Part shown: piece by piece, positions 8,963-16,847 of the stretch | Position numbering within the stretch: position 1 is the first letter of the stretch | Layout of the letters: each line of letters starts with the position of its first letter | Assembly: GCF_003710825.1 (NCBI RefSeq) | Contig: NZ_RHHQ01000028.1 | Coordinates: 62,001-126,000, forward strand | DNA length: 64,000 nt | Origin: Brevibacillus fluminis | GTDB taxonomy: Bacteria; Bacillota; Bacilli; Brevibacillales; Brevibacillaceae | Reading direction: 5' to 3' | Program-made: the position numbers and the translations under genes | Notes under the pieces: generated by a model | Told to the model about the DNA's origin: nothing | Database searches by the model: none | Seen by the model: the letters and a program-made list of their open reading frames with translations, nothing else

Positions 8963-10023
8963 AAAAGTTTTGGCATATCGTCCGCCATGTGCTCGGGTTC
9001 ATCGGCACCATCGCCGCCTTATGCGCCAGCTGGTGGGCCGCTTATTATTTGACCGATTATGTGTACCGCAAGTTCGATATTCAAATGGCGGAATATTTCC
9101 GGCAAGTTCTTACCGGTTTGGTCGGCATTTTTCTGCTTGGTGCGGTGGCAGGTATCATCGGCCGCTTGTTTCATCCCAAACGGATGCGCGGCATCCACAT
9201 GCTGCTTGATGCGATCCGGCGCATTTCCAAAGGGGACTACAATATCAACCTGAACATTCAGGGCAATGAAGATCACCCGATCAATGCGCTCGCCCACAGC
9301 ATCAACAACATGGCTGTCGAGCTGGGGCAGATGGAGCAAATGCGCCAGGAGTTCATCTCCAACGTCTCGCACGAGATCCAATCGCCGCTCACCTCGATCA
9401 GCGGATTCGCGCGGGCGCTGCAAAACGACCGGCTCGGCCCGGAAGAACGCGCTCACTATCTTGGCATCATCGAGGCGGAGAGCATGCGCCTGTCAAAGCT
9501 GAGCGATAACTTGCTAAAGCTGACCTCGCTCGAATCGGAGCATCATCCGTTTGAAAAGAAAGCGTTCCGGCTCGACAAGCAGCTGCGTAGTATCGTACTG
9601 ACGTGTGAACCGCAATGGCTGGAAAAAGACCTTGAAATGGCCGCTTCGCTTGCGGACTTCACGATCGTGGCGGATGAAGATTTACTGAGCCAAGTGTGGG
9701 TCAATCTTTTGCACAACAGCATCAAGTTCACGCCACACGCAGGCACGATCGGCGTCCAGCTTCATCGGCGAGATGACGAAGCCGTCGTCCGCATCTCCGA
9801 TAGCGGCATCGGGATTGCGGCGGAGGAACTCGAGCATATTTTCGAACGGTTTTACAAAGTGGACAAATCCCGGAACCATCGCCTGGGGGGCAGCGGGCTC
9901 GGCCTGTCAATCGTGAAAAAAATCGTCGAGATGCATCAGGGACGGATCGAGGTAGCGAGCACGCCGGGGGAAGGCACCGTGTTTACGGTCGTACTGCCAA
10001 TTGGTACGCACCCAGAGACATAA
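8959..10023 (+). CDS. Sensor histidine kinase with a minimal extracytoplasmic loop
   Basis: A 354-residue kinase starting at a TTG that overlaps the regulator's TGA. Two TM helices (about 10-33 and 50-70) are separated by only about 16 residues, so it probably senses within the membrane or through a partner such as the adjacent exporter. A HAMP-like linker leads to HisKA with His138 in FISNVSHEIQSPL, then a HATPase domain with NLLHNSIKF, DSGIGIAAEELEHIFERF and GSGLGLSIVKK. It is shorter than its paralogue at 4705 because the large sensor domain is missing. Confidence 0.9.
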   Translation: MKKFWHIVRHVLGFIGTIAALCASWWAAYYLTDYVYRKFDIQMAEYFRQVLTGLVGIFLLGAVAGIIGRLFHPKRMRGIHMLLDAIRRISKGDYNINLNIQGNEDHPINALAHSINNMAVELGQMEQMRQEFISNVSHEIQSPLTSISGFARALQNDRLGPEERAHYLGIIEAESMRLSKLSDNLLKLTSLESEHHPFEKKAFRLDKQLRSIVLTCEPQWLEKDLEMAASLADFTIVADEDLLSQVWVNLLHNSIKFTPHAGTIGVQLHRRDDEAVVRISDSGIGIAAEELEHIFERFYKVDKSRNHRLGGSGLGLSIVKKIVEMHQGRIEVASTPGEGTVFTVVLPIGTHPET

Positions 10024-10033
10024 ATAAGATAGA

Positions 10034-10067
10034 GGGAAAGCCGAAAGAAGTGACCGGCTTTCCCTTA
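10034..10067 (+). terminator. Rho-independent terminator after the second two-component system
   Basis: GGGAAAGCCG pairs with CGGCTTTCCC, followed by a short T stretch. It sits 10 bases after the kinase stop. Confidence 0.75.
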
Positions 10068-10375
10068 TGCTGTTTTCAGGGACAAGCTTGGTTTGACGAA
10101 CTTCACGAATACGAAACGAATGATCGACCCCATGACGATCAATTGCAGAGGGAAGGCAAATACGAAATTTTTGAGAAAGGTCAATCCATAGCTTCGTACA
10201 AGCGACTCCGTGGGAAGTCCGTGATTCATGTATGCGGTGACCATTCCGTAAAACGACATAAAGAACACCATTCCGAGCACCATGCATGTTGACGTGGCGA
10301 GGATGACGAGAGGGAGCTTACGCCAAGCAGGTCATTGATGATCAAGTTATAGAACGTATGAATGTTGCTGTAGCA
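10065..10375 (-). pseudogene. DUF2798-family membrane protein remnant
   Basis: The last 72 codons from 10283 encode two TM helices matching the second half of two-repeat DUF2798 proteins (CMVLGMVFFMSFYG, then FLKNFVFAFPLQL). Homology continues upstream of that ATG in frame (LPLVILATST) and then meets a stop with no start codon. Further upstream, in another frame, TFYNLIINDLL matches the end of the first repeat's helix. The pattern suggests an internal deletion of roughly 50 codons plus a frameshift. The 72-residue piece could still be expressed, but the family's usual length of about 150 residues is lost. Confidence 0.55.
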
Positions 10376-10392
10376 ACCTTCCGAAAAAGAAA

Positions 10393-10420
10393 AAAACCAC
10401 CGATTGTTTGGTGGTTTTTG
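10393..10420. terminator. Bidirectional terminator
   Basis: AAAAACCACC pairs with GGTGGTTTTT around an 8-base loop, with A- and T-runs on either side. It ends the LysE gene on the minus strand. Confidence 0.85.
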
Positions 10421-10426
10421 ACAGTC

Positions 10427-11053
10427 TTACGGCCGTTTTTCCAACGCAAGTCGAATGCCGAAGCCGACCAGCACCAAACCGCTTATACCCTGGATCGCAC
10501 GCTGAACGGCCGGCTTTTTCATCCAAACGCTCAGCGTATTAATCAAGAGCACGTAGAACACAAACCATGCGATCGTGATGGCGGTATACGTCACGCCCAT
10601 CAGCAGGAATTGCCATAGCGTGTTGCTATGAGTGTCGACGAATTGGGGAAGGAATGTCAGGAAGAAAACAGCAACTTTGGGATTGAGCAAATTCGTGAGA
10701 AATCCTTGGCGGAAGCTCGATTTGCCCTGGTGCTTGTGCACGCCGGTTTCGTCCGGCTCCTGGGCGGCTTTGTTTTTCAGTGCCCAGAGCGATTTAATGC
10801 CGAGGTACAGTAAATAGACGGCGCCCGCGTATTTGAAGATGGAGAACAGGACAGCGGATTTTACAAGGATGGCAGATAAGCCGAGAACGGCAGCTGCCGT
10901 ATGAATGACAAGCCCGCACGAAATTCCCAGCATCGTCTGGAACCCGCCTTTTTTACCGTGCATGATCGTGTTTTGGGTCGTCAAGCCGGTATCTGGGCCA
11001 GGCAAGATGACGAGAATCGTCGCCATCAGGACAAAAAGCGAAAAATGTACCAT
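10427..11053 (-). CDS. LysE/RhtB-family amino acid exporter
   Basis: A 208-residue inner-membrane protein with about six TM helices. The N-terminal family signature (VILPGPDTGLTTQNTIMHGKKGGFQTMLGISCGL) is well kept. Such proteins export amino acids or related small molecules. The ATG at 11053 is preferred over an upstream GTG because GGTGGGA lies 6 bases before it. The gene is monocistronic and ends at a bidirectional hairpin. The substrate cannot be assigned. Confidence 0.9.
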   Translation of the reverse strand: MVHFSLFVLMATILVILPGPDTGLTTQNTIMHGKKGGFQTMLGISCGLVIHTAAAVLGLSAILVKSAVLFSIFKYAGAVYLLYLGIKSLWALKNKAAQEPDETGVHKHQGKSSFRQGFLTNLLNPKVAVFFLTFLPQFVDTHSNTLWQFLLMGVTYTAITIAWFVFYVLLINTLSVWMKKPAVQRAIQGISGLVLVGFGIRLALEKRP

Positions 11054-11140
11054 TGATGATCCCACCCATTGTGTATGTTGCAGAAAATTCTATACCAAAT
11101 GAAAAGTAGCGGCAATTGGTTTTTTGGAGACAAACCCTAA

Positions 11141-12688
11141 TTACAACTCACCTGGTGTTTTCTGCCCAATAGGGGGGATATGCCGAAGCTTAATCATGGT
11201 AAGTATGGCGATAGCGAGCATGAGCCCGCCGCTAACGGTCACAACAGCATGCATGCCGTCGGTAAATGCGATTTGGGCGCCATGAAGAAGTGTTGCACCA
11301 ATTGGATCGGGCAAAGCTTTTGCTGCCGAGACAGCCCCAGCCAGACTTTCGCGGGAGGCTCCTGCTGTTAACGTCGTAACATCGCTTGGTATGAAGCTGG
11401 CAATTTGCGTGCGGTACACGTACGTCCCGATGCTGCCTAATACGGCGATACCAAGTGCGAATGCGAATTCACCACTCGTCTGCAGCAATGACGCCGCCGA
11501 ACCCGCTTTCGTTGGCGGAGCCGAGCCGATAATGAGATCGCTGGACAAGCTCGCAAACGGGGCTGCTCCCACATTAAAAAAGATATAACCGACGATCAGG
11601 GTAGAGAGTCCGGATCCCCCCTCTACTTGGGACAGTAGAATACAACCAATGGCTGAGACGGTAAGGCCTGCCCCGATAAGGAGCGACGGTCGGATCCGCC
11701 GCGCAATGATCGGCGACAAAAACATGCCCGCCATCGACGCTATCACTCCCGGAAGCATGCATATTGCTGCCCCGAGCGGCGATAGTCCTTCCACGAATTG
11801 AAGATGCTGTGCGATAAAAATCATGGAGGCGCCTGTCAACGTTATGCCGAACAAGCCGCCCAGCGCCGTGCTGAAGGCGGGATTGGCGAATAGGCGCAAG
11901 TCCATTAGCGGACTGTCCAACCGTTTCTGCCGCCTTACGAATAACGTCCCGAAAGCAACTCCAGCGGCGATGGCAATGAGCGGCAAGGTTTGTAGACCTT
12001 GCTTTGCGATTTCCTTAAGCCCGTAAATTGTCGCTAGAATGGTGCACATCGACAGCATGACGCTAGTCATATCCAAACGACCGGGTGCGGGATCCCGATA
12101 TTCGGGCAGAAGATGGGGCGCAGTCAACAACAGCAGCGCCATGACGGGAACGCCGAGTAAAAAAATCGACCCCCATGAAAAATGCTCCAGCATCGTCCCG
12201 CCAACCACAGGGCCAATCGCCATGCCTCCCATGGAGCACATGAACCATATGCCTATGGCGAGGGAACGCTGCTTGTGATTGCGGAACATGTTGCTGATTA
12301 ACGCCAGGGATGAAGGCGATACCGTCGCCCCGGCAATGCCGAGCAAAGCCCGTGCTGCAATCAGCATTCCGGAGGTGTTGGAATAAGCGGCCAACAATGA
12401 AGCCAAACCGAATGCCGCCGCGCCAATCATCAGCAGCTTACGGCGGCCTAGCCGATCTCCGAGCGAGCCCATCGTGATCAGAAACCCCGAAAGCATGAAG
12501 CCGTATATGTCCATGATCCAGAGTTGCTCTGTACTGTCAGCGCCGAGAGAGACGCTTATGTGAGGAAGCGCGAGAATCATGACGGACAAGTCTATCGAAA
12601 CGAGCAAGGCAGGCAATGAAAGCACGGCAAGCCCAATCCATTCCTTCAAATCGGCCCGGGTATTCGATTCAAACGCAGCATCTGTCAT
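11141..12688 (-). CDS. MFS drug:proton antiporter, 14-TM (DHA2/EmrB-QacA type)
   Basis: A 515-residue transporter with about 14 predicted TM helices. Motif A-like GSLGDRLGRRKLLMIG follows TM2, and a motif C-like GATVSPSSLALIS lies in the first half; both are typical of DHA2 multidrug exporters. It is the last gene of a MerR-SRPBCC-MFS operon, and its start overlaps the SRPBCC stop by 4 bases. The MerR regulator points to induction by a toxic hydrophobic compound, but this is inference. Confidence 0.9.
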   Translation of the reverse strand: MTDAAFESNTRADLKEWIGLAVLSLPALLVSIDLSVMILALPHISVSLGADSTEQLWIMDIYGFMLSGFLITMGSLGDRLGRRKLLMIGAAAFGLASLLAAYSNTSGMLIAARALLGIAGATVSPSSLALISNMFRNHKQRSLAIGIWFMCSMGGMAIGPVVGGTMLEHFSWGSIFLLGVPVMALLLLTAPHLLPEYRDPAPGRLDMTSVMLSMCTILATIYGLKEIAKQGLQTLPLIAIAAGVAFGTLFVRRQKRLDSPLMDLRLFANPAFSTALGGLFGITLTGASMIFIAQHLQFVEGLSPLGAAICMLPGVIASMAGMFLSPIIARRIRPSLLIGAGLTVSAIGCILLSQVEGGSGLSTLIVGYIFFNVGAAPFASLSSDLIIGSAPPTKAGSAASLLQTSGEFAFALGIAVLGSIGTYVYRTQIASFIPSDVTTLTAGASRESLAGAVSAAKALPDPIGATLLHGAQIAFTDGMHAVVTVSGGLMLAIAILTMIKLRHIPPIGQKTPGEL

Positions 12689-13131
12689 TGGCTGTCCAGA
12701 ACCTCTCCGAGTCGATCCAACATCACATTTGTTCCGTGCTCACGCTGTTCCGGCGTATCGAGACCGTCCAGAAAAACACCCTGCTCGGTATAGATCAAGC
12801 GCGTGCCGTCTTCCACAGACTCGAATTCTACCGTCGTCACTGAGACAGACATCCGCTTGTCTTCCACGTCCAGTGTGTATGAGTATACAATTCGGCTATT
12901 CTGAACGATCTCCTGATAGCAGGCATCGAATATGTAAACGGGTCCTCCAGGCGGGCCACCGCGATTGAACTCCCGTCCACCGACGCGGAAGTCAAACTCG
13001 TCGGCTTTCGGAAACCAGCTGGCTTTCGCTGCTTGACCCGCCCATGCAGCGAAAACACGGGCAGGGGAATGCTTATAGTTCTTTTCGATGACAAACGTGG
13101 AATGCTTGGCAGATCTTTCACTCACAGTCAA
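12685..13131 (-). CDS. SRPBCC/AHSA1-domain protein
   Basis: A 148-residue single-domain protein of the START-like AHSA1 group: KNYKHSPARVFAAWAGQAAKASWFPK at the N-terminus and a C-terminal helix with EQREHGTNVMLDRLGEVL. These proteins bind hydrophobic ligands in a cavity and are common beside MerR or ArsR regulators. Its start lies within the last codons of the MerR gene (14-base overlap) and its stop overlaps the MFS start, so the three genes are coupled. The ligand is unknown. Confidence 0.88.
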   Translation of the reverse strand: MTVSERSAKHSTFVIEKNYKHSPARVFAAWAGQAAKASWFPKADEFDFRVGGREFNRGGPPGGPVYIFDACYQEIVQNSRIVYSYTLDVEDKRMSVSVTTVEFESVEDGTRLIYTEQGVFLDGLDTPEQREHGTNVMLDRLGEVLDSQ

Positions 13132-13627
13132 AACCTCCTTGTCCGGGTTCTTCCGGATGCTCGTCTAAATATTCACCAAGTCGGTCGAGGTGGAGATCCA
13201 TACTCGATTTTCTCTCGGCGAAAAATTTCTCATGTTTCATTCTCATCGTCCGTATGATGTTCATGAACTGCTCTACGGTAAACGGTTCGTTCCTTTGCAT
13301 CCGACTCGATACATTCTCAAGCTCGTGCAAGAGTTTCTGTTGCATGCGGATACTTTCTTTCAGGCTGTCGATTTGGATGGTAACAATGTCTGACAGGCTG
13401 AGTTGATCTCCGTCCAATACGGCTTTAATCTGCTCCAGCGATAGCCCCAATTCCTTCAAGGACAAGATTTGCTGAAGTCGTGAAATGTCCTTTTCCGTGT
13501 AGAGTCTGTATCCGGATTGCGAATAGCCGGATGGCGAAAACAAGCCGATCTGATCGTAAAAACGCAAAGTTCGTATCGTAATTCCCGCCATTTTCGCAAG
13601 TTCTCCGACTTTCCACTGTTGCTTCAT
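13118..13627 (-). CDS. MerR-family transcriptional regulator
   Basis: A 169-residue regulator. The N-terminal winged HTH (VGELAKMAGITIRTLRFYDQIGLFSPSG, with YRLYTEKDISRLQQI) is followed by a dimerisation coiled coil and a variable C-terminal effector part that has no metal-binding Cys cluster. It therefore probably senses an organic compound, as BmrR/TipA relatives do. It heads the operon with the SRPBCC protein and MFS exporter. The promoter upstream has the 19-bp spacer typical of MerR control. Confidence 0.92.
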   Translation of the reverse strand: MKQQWKVGELAKMAGITIRTLRFYDQIGLFSPSGYSQSGYRLYTEKDISRLQQILSLKELGLSLEQIKAVLDGDQLSLSDIVTIQIDSLKESIRMQQKLLHELENVSSRMQRNEPFTVEQFMNIIRTMRMKHEKFFAERKSSMDLHLDRLGEYLDEHPEEPGQGGFDCE

Positions 13628-13670
13628 AATCAGCCCCTTTCTGGGTCGCTAGCTTTTCACCGGTACCTTC

Positions 13671-13701
13671 ACTATAAACCGTTACGTGACGTAATGGTCA
13701 A
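13671..13701 (-). promoter_or_regulatory. MerR-type promoter with 19-bp spacer and internal dyad
   Basis: Read on the minus strand: -35 TTGACC, a 19-base spacer, -10 TATAGT. The spacer holds the palindrome TTACGTcACGTAA. An overlong spacer with an operator inside it is the standard MerR arrangement, where the bound activator untwists the DNA. It lies 44 bases upstream of the MerR start. Confidence 0.8.
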
Positions 13702-13792
13702 GGATCATTATGAAGTTTTTCCCAGTGGACGGATCAACAACAATCATGGGTCTGCTTTTTATCCATTCTTGGAACTTATCTTGATCGTTAGT

Positions 13793-13956
13793 CCTGCGTT
13801 CCGGAAATCGATGGTCTCTACGTAGCAGGGGACTGGGTTCCCAATGGCGAAATGCTCGCTGATGCCGCAGCAGCCAGCATCAGACGGGCGGCCCAGGCGA
13901 TTATTCGAGAACGCGGGCAAGCCAGGGCGGGCGCGGGTTTTTTGACCTCGGAGTAG
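13793..13956 (+). pseudogene. C-terminal relic of an FAD-dependent oxidoreductase/amine oxidase
   Basis: The frame reads PEIDGLYVAGDWVPNGEMLADAA and then a helix SIRRAAQAIIRERG. This is the FAD-binding C-terminal end of NAD(P)/FAD-dependent oxidoreductases and amine oxidases (GLYVAGDW motif, then helix). A stop codon lies just upstream in the same frame and nothing recognisable precedes it, so only about 50 codons survive. It ends 34 bases before the ECF41 sigma factor. ECF41 factors are normally encoded next to an oxidoreductase, decarboxylase or epimerase, so this is plausibly the lost partner. Confidence 0.7.
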
Positions 13957-13990
13957 CGATTCGAGCAATCATGCAAAAGAGGGGAGACCA

Positions 13991-14893
13991 ATGGAAACGA
14001 CTGAGCAATTTTATAACGAGTTTAAGCCGCTGTTGTTCTCGCTTGCGTATCGAATGCTAGGGAGCGCGATGGATGCGGAAGATATCGTGCATGAGGTGTT
14101 CCTTACGCTTAGAAACATCGAGACCGAACCGATCAGCAACATGCGGGCATACCTTTGCAAAATAGTCACGAACCGTTGCATCGACCGGCTGCGTTCGTCG
14201 AGCAAGAAGCGCGAGGTGTATGTCGGGCCGTGGCTGCCCGAACCGATCGTGACCGACGGGCGAGATGCTGGGGACCCGATGCAAAGCTATTTGGCGAAGG
14301 AGTCGATCACGACTGCTTATCTACTGTTGCTCCAGCAGCTGTCGTGGGTGGAGCGCGCGGTCTTTTTGCTGCGCGAGGTATTGCAGTATGACTACGATGA
14401 GATCGCGGAGATCGTGGGAAAAACGAGCACCAATTGCCGCCAGATTTTTCATCGGGCCAAGCGGAGCATCGGCGGTAAGCATGCGATGTTGGCACAGGGT
14501 GAAGGTGCGGAGCAGTCAGACGGGAAACGGCTTGCTGGGGAAGCCAGCCGCGTGATCGATCAGTTCGTTGAGGCGTTGCAAAGCGGGAATATCGGGAAGC
14601 TAATGAGCGTTTTGGCGGCTGATTCAACGCTGTTCTCGGATGGCGGCGGCAAGGTCACGGCAGCCGTTCGCCCCATCGTGGGTGCGGAACGGATCGCCCT
14701 CTTTTTGGCTGGAATTATGGCGAAAGCCACGTCCGGTTTTTCCTTCAAAGTGGCGGTTGTTAACAATCAGCCGGGAATCGTCACCTATGAGGATGGCAAA
14801 CCGTCTTCTGTCGTTTCATTTCTTGTTGAGGAAGGCAGCATTGCAGCGATTTATATTGTCGTGAACCCGGATAAGCTGCTTCATGTGCACTAA
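13991..14893 (+). CDS. ECF41-group sigma factor with SnoaL-like C-terminal extension
   Basis: A 300-residue extracytoplasmic-function sigma factor. Sigma-2 (about 8-75) and sigma-4 (about 110-165) are joined by a linker with WLPEP. A SnoaL/NTF2-like domain follows, carrying DGGGK and ending in NPDKL. These three motifs are the hallmarks of ECF41, whose C-terminal extension modulates activity instead of an anti-sigma factor. The ATG has AAGAGGGGAG before it. ECF41 genes usually sit with a carboxymuconolactone decarboxylase, oxidoreductase or epimerase gene; here only an oxidoreductase relic remains upstream. A terminator follows. Confidence 0.93.
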   Translation: METTEQFYNEFKPLLFSLAYRMLGSAMDAEDIVHEVFLTLRNIETEPISNMRAYLCKIVTNRCIDRLRSSSKKREVYVGPWLPEPIVTDGRDAGDPMQSYLAKESITTAYLLLLQQLSWVERAVFLLREVLQYDYDEIAEIVGKTSTNCRQIFHRAKRSIGGKHAMLAQGEGAEQSDGKRLAGEASRVIDQFVEALQSGNIGKLMSVLAADSTLFSDGGGKVTAAVRPIVGAERIALFLAGIMAKATSGFSFKVAVVNNQPGIVTYEDGKPSSVVSFLVEEGSIAAIYIVVNPDKLLHVH

Positions 14894-14899
14894 ACGGGC

Positions 14900-14946
14900 A
14901 AGAACCAGTCACCTGCAACAAGGCAGGATGGCTGGTTCTTTTTTCT
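14900..14946 (+). terminator. Rho-independent terminator after the ECF41 gene
   Basis: AAGAACCAG pairs with CTGGTTCTT, with an internal CCTGC/GCAGG extension and a T-run. The opposite SDR gene ends just beyond it. Confidence 0.85.
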
Positions 14947-14956
14947 TAGTGAATCA

Positions 14957-15676
14957 TCAAGCGTTCAAATCGGTCATCGCCGGGATCGAGATTTCTTTCA
15001 CGCAAGAGACGCGCGAAAGGGTCGTGACACACTTGACCAGCGCAACGATATCTTGAACAGGAATGCGCGTGCCTCCGTACGTGTCGATCGCTTTTTGAGC
15101 ACCTTCCTCATAAGGGATGGTAGCGGCGAGCTCGCCGGGATGGATGCACGTGACGCCGATGCCAAACGGCCGGACATGCTCACGAACGGAATGGCCGATT
15201 CCTCGTAGGCCGAACTTGGATGCGACGAATGATACCTGCGGATTGTTCGTGTTGTCCAGTCCGGCGGTCGAGCCGATCAGGATGATTTTTGGATTGGTCG
15301 ATTGCTTCAGGTTGGGCAAGACCTTTTGGATGCAGGTGATGGTTGAAGTCATGTTCACGTGAATGATGCGGGCAATCTCTTCGGGGTCATCCTGCTCGAA
15401 ATCGTATCCGGCTGCAAATCCGCTGCTTTCCCAGATGCCTACATTGTACAGAAACACATCGATCGTTCGGCCTGCGAGCGCGTCAGCGATCAATTTGGGG
15501 GAGGAAGGCAGGGACAGGTCGGCCTCGATCCAGAAGCGGTTGACGCCGTCAAGAATCTCCAAGCTTTTTGGGCGGCTGCGCGATACGATCCACACGTTGT
15601 CGCCCGCTTCCGGCAGTCCCTTCACGAAAGCGTCGCCCAAGCCTTTGCTTGCACCGAAAATGAGGTAGTTTTTCAT
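14957..15676 (-). CDS. Short-chain dehydrogenase/reductase-like protein with Phe in place of catalytic Tyr
   Basis: A 239-residue Rossmann-fold protein. The nucleotide-binding GASKGLG is intact near the N-terminus, the usual NNAG is YNVG, and the Ser strand is IGSTAG. The catalytic YxxxK reads FVASK: the Tyr is Phe (codon TTC), so classical SDR reduction is doubtful. It may be a non-catalytic or altered-chemistry member. It is monocistronic and its ribosome site is AAGGAGG. It converges on the ECF41 gene. Confidence 0.85.
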   Translation of the reverse strand: MKNYLIFGASKGLGDAFVKGLPEAGDNVWIVSRSRPKSLEILDGVNRFWIEADLSLPSSPKLIADALAGRTIDVFLYNVGIWESSGFAAGYDFEQDDPEEIARIIHVNMTSTITCIQKVLPNLKQSTNPKIILIGSTAGLDNTNNPQVSFVASKFGLRGIGHSVREHVRPFGIGVTCIHPGELAATIPYEEGAQKAIDTYGGTRIPVQDIVALVKCVTTLSRVSCVKEISIPAMTDLNA

Positions 15677-15757
15677 TGGATAGAGCCTCCTTGAAAGGCG
15701 TTTTTTCCAATCATATCCAATTAGTTATACATTGTAAATGAAAAAGTATATAAAACG

Positions 15758-16207
15758 TTATTCAAGCTCGCTTACTGCTTTCATCACGCTGTTATCGACA
15801 TCGACCTGCGAAAAAACAAATTGCGTTTTGGTGGCGGCGAAGGGAGTCACGGTGTTGATGAAGGCTTCAATCTGTTCCATGGAACGGGCGGAAAGCTTCA
15901 CGATAAAGCAGGCGTCCCCCGCAATCCGGTAGCAAAACTCGCTGTCAGGATAGCTGGCGATGAAGCGGCTGAAGCGCTCGTATTCGCCGTTTTTCATCGT
16001 GAGCATGACGAAGCATTCGATCGGGAAGCCCATTTTCTTGCGGTTGACCTTGATTGTGTAGCCTTCGATGATTCCCTGGTCCTCCAGCTTCCGCACCCGC
16101 TCCGCCACGGATGGAGCGGACAGGTTAATCCGCTTGGCCAGCTCGCGGATGGACATCCTGCTGTCCAATTGCAGCTCAGATAAAATCTTGATGTCGGTTT
16201 GATCCAT
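15758..16207 (-). CDS. Lrp/AsnC-family transcriptional regulator
   Basis: A 149-residue regulator: N-terminal HTH (TDIKILSELQLDSRMSIRELAKRINLSAPSVAERVRKLED) and a C-terminal RAM/AsnC ligand-binding domain. Lrp-type proteins form octamers and sense amino acids. It is divergent from the AhpD-like gene at 16350, and the shared upstream region holds two matching palindromes, so it may control both genes. Confidence 0.9.
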   Translation of the reverse strand: MDQTDIKILSELQLDSRMSIRELAKRINLSAPSVAERVRKLEDQGIIEGYTIKVNRKKMGFPIECFVMLTMKNGEYERFSRFIASYPDSEFCYRIAGDACFIVKLSARSMEQIEAFINTVTPFAATKTQFVFSQVDVDNSVMKAVSELE

Positions 16208-16231
16208 ATGTAAACCTCCGTGAGTTGATTT

Positions 16232-16273
16232 CGTTTCAAACGGAATGCAGATGTGTAAATTACGTTTCGAACG
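16232..16273. promoter_or_regulatory. Tandem palindromic operator pair, probably for the Lrp regulator
   Basis: CGTTTCAAACG (16232-16242) and CGTTTCGAACG (16263-16273) are palindromes with nearly the same sequence and centres 31 bp apart, about three helical turns. They lie between the Lrp start and the divergent gene at 16350, fitting cooperative binding by an Lrp oligomer. Confidence 0.65.
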
Positions 16274-16349
16274 GAGTGTGAACGCTCTTGTTTTACAAAT
16301 ATCATAGATATACAGCTTTTTCTACACTCTTTTTTACGGAGGTATTCTT

Positions 16350-16754
16350 ATGGCACGCATTTCATTTTCCGCAAATGGAGCGACGCCCTTCCAACGTCTT
16401 TTGGGTCATAACGAAGCGATTTTGGCAGGGTGGAACGCATTGGGGGTTACGTTTTCTGGCGGCAGGCTGTCGGCAGAGCTGAAGGAGCAGGTGCGCCGGA
16501 CGCTGGCTTTCGGCAATGGCTGCGAATACTGCATGGCAAAAGGGAAGCCTGCGGATGTGCACATCGATCCGCGGGAATCACTCGCCGTCGCATTTGCTGG
16601 CATCGTGCTAGAAGGTCATCAGCGAATCGATGATGCCGTATTCGATGTGCTGCGCGAGGCTTTCGATGAGCAGGAGATCGCTGAGCTGCTCGCCTATATT
16701 TGCTTCACGACCGCCTCGCAAATGTTTGGTGCGCTCACCCGGCTTGAGCCCTAG
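16350..16754 (+). CDS. Carboxymuconolactone decarboxylase/AhpD-like protein
   Basis: A 134-residue helical protein of the CMD/AhpD superfamily. The C58-x-x-C61 pair (GNGCEYCMAKGKP) is the redox motif of AhpD-type members, followed by the conserved LAVAFAGIV helix. Such proteins reduce peroxiredoxin partners or act as decarboxylases. The family's usual His after the second Cys is replaced here (CMAKGKP). The start has a clear GGAGGTATTCTT spacing. It is divergent from the Lrp gene. Confidence 0.82.
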   Translation: MARISFSANGATPFQRLLGHNEAILAGWNALGVTFSGGRLSAELKEQVRRTLAFGNGCEYCMAKGKPADVHIDPRESLAVAFAGIVLEGHQRIDDAVFDVLREAFDEQEIAELLAYICFTTASQMFGALTRLEP

Positions 16755-16847
16755 CCTGAACCAATGGTTTAAAGCATAGAACATAGTCGACATTCTCCCG
16801 TGCGGACCCCCGTACTATACTCGATGTACCGAGAGGGGGAAGCAGTG

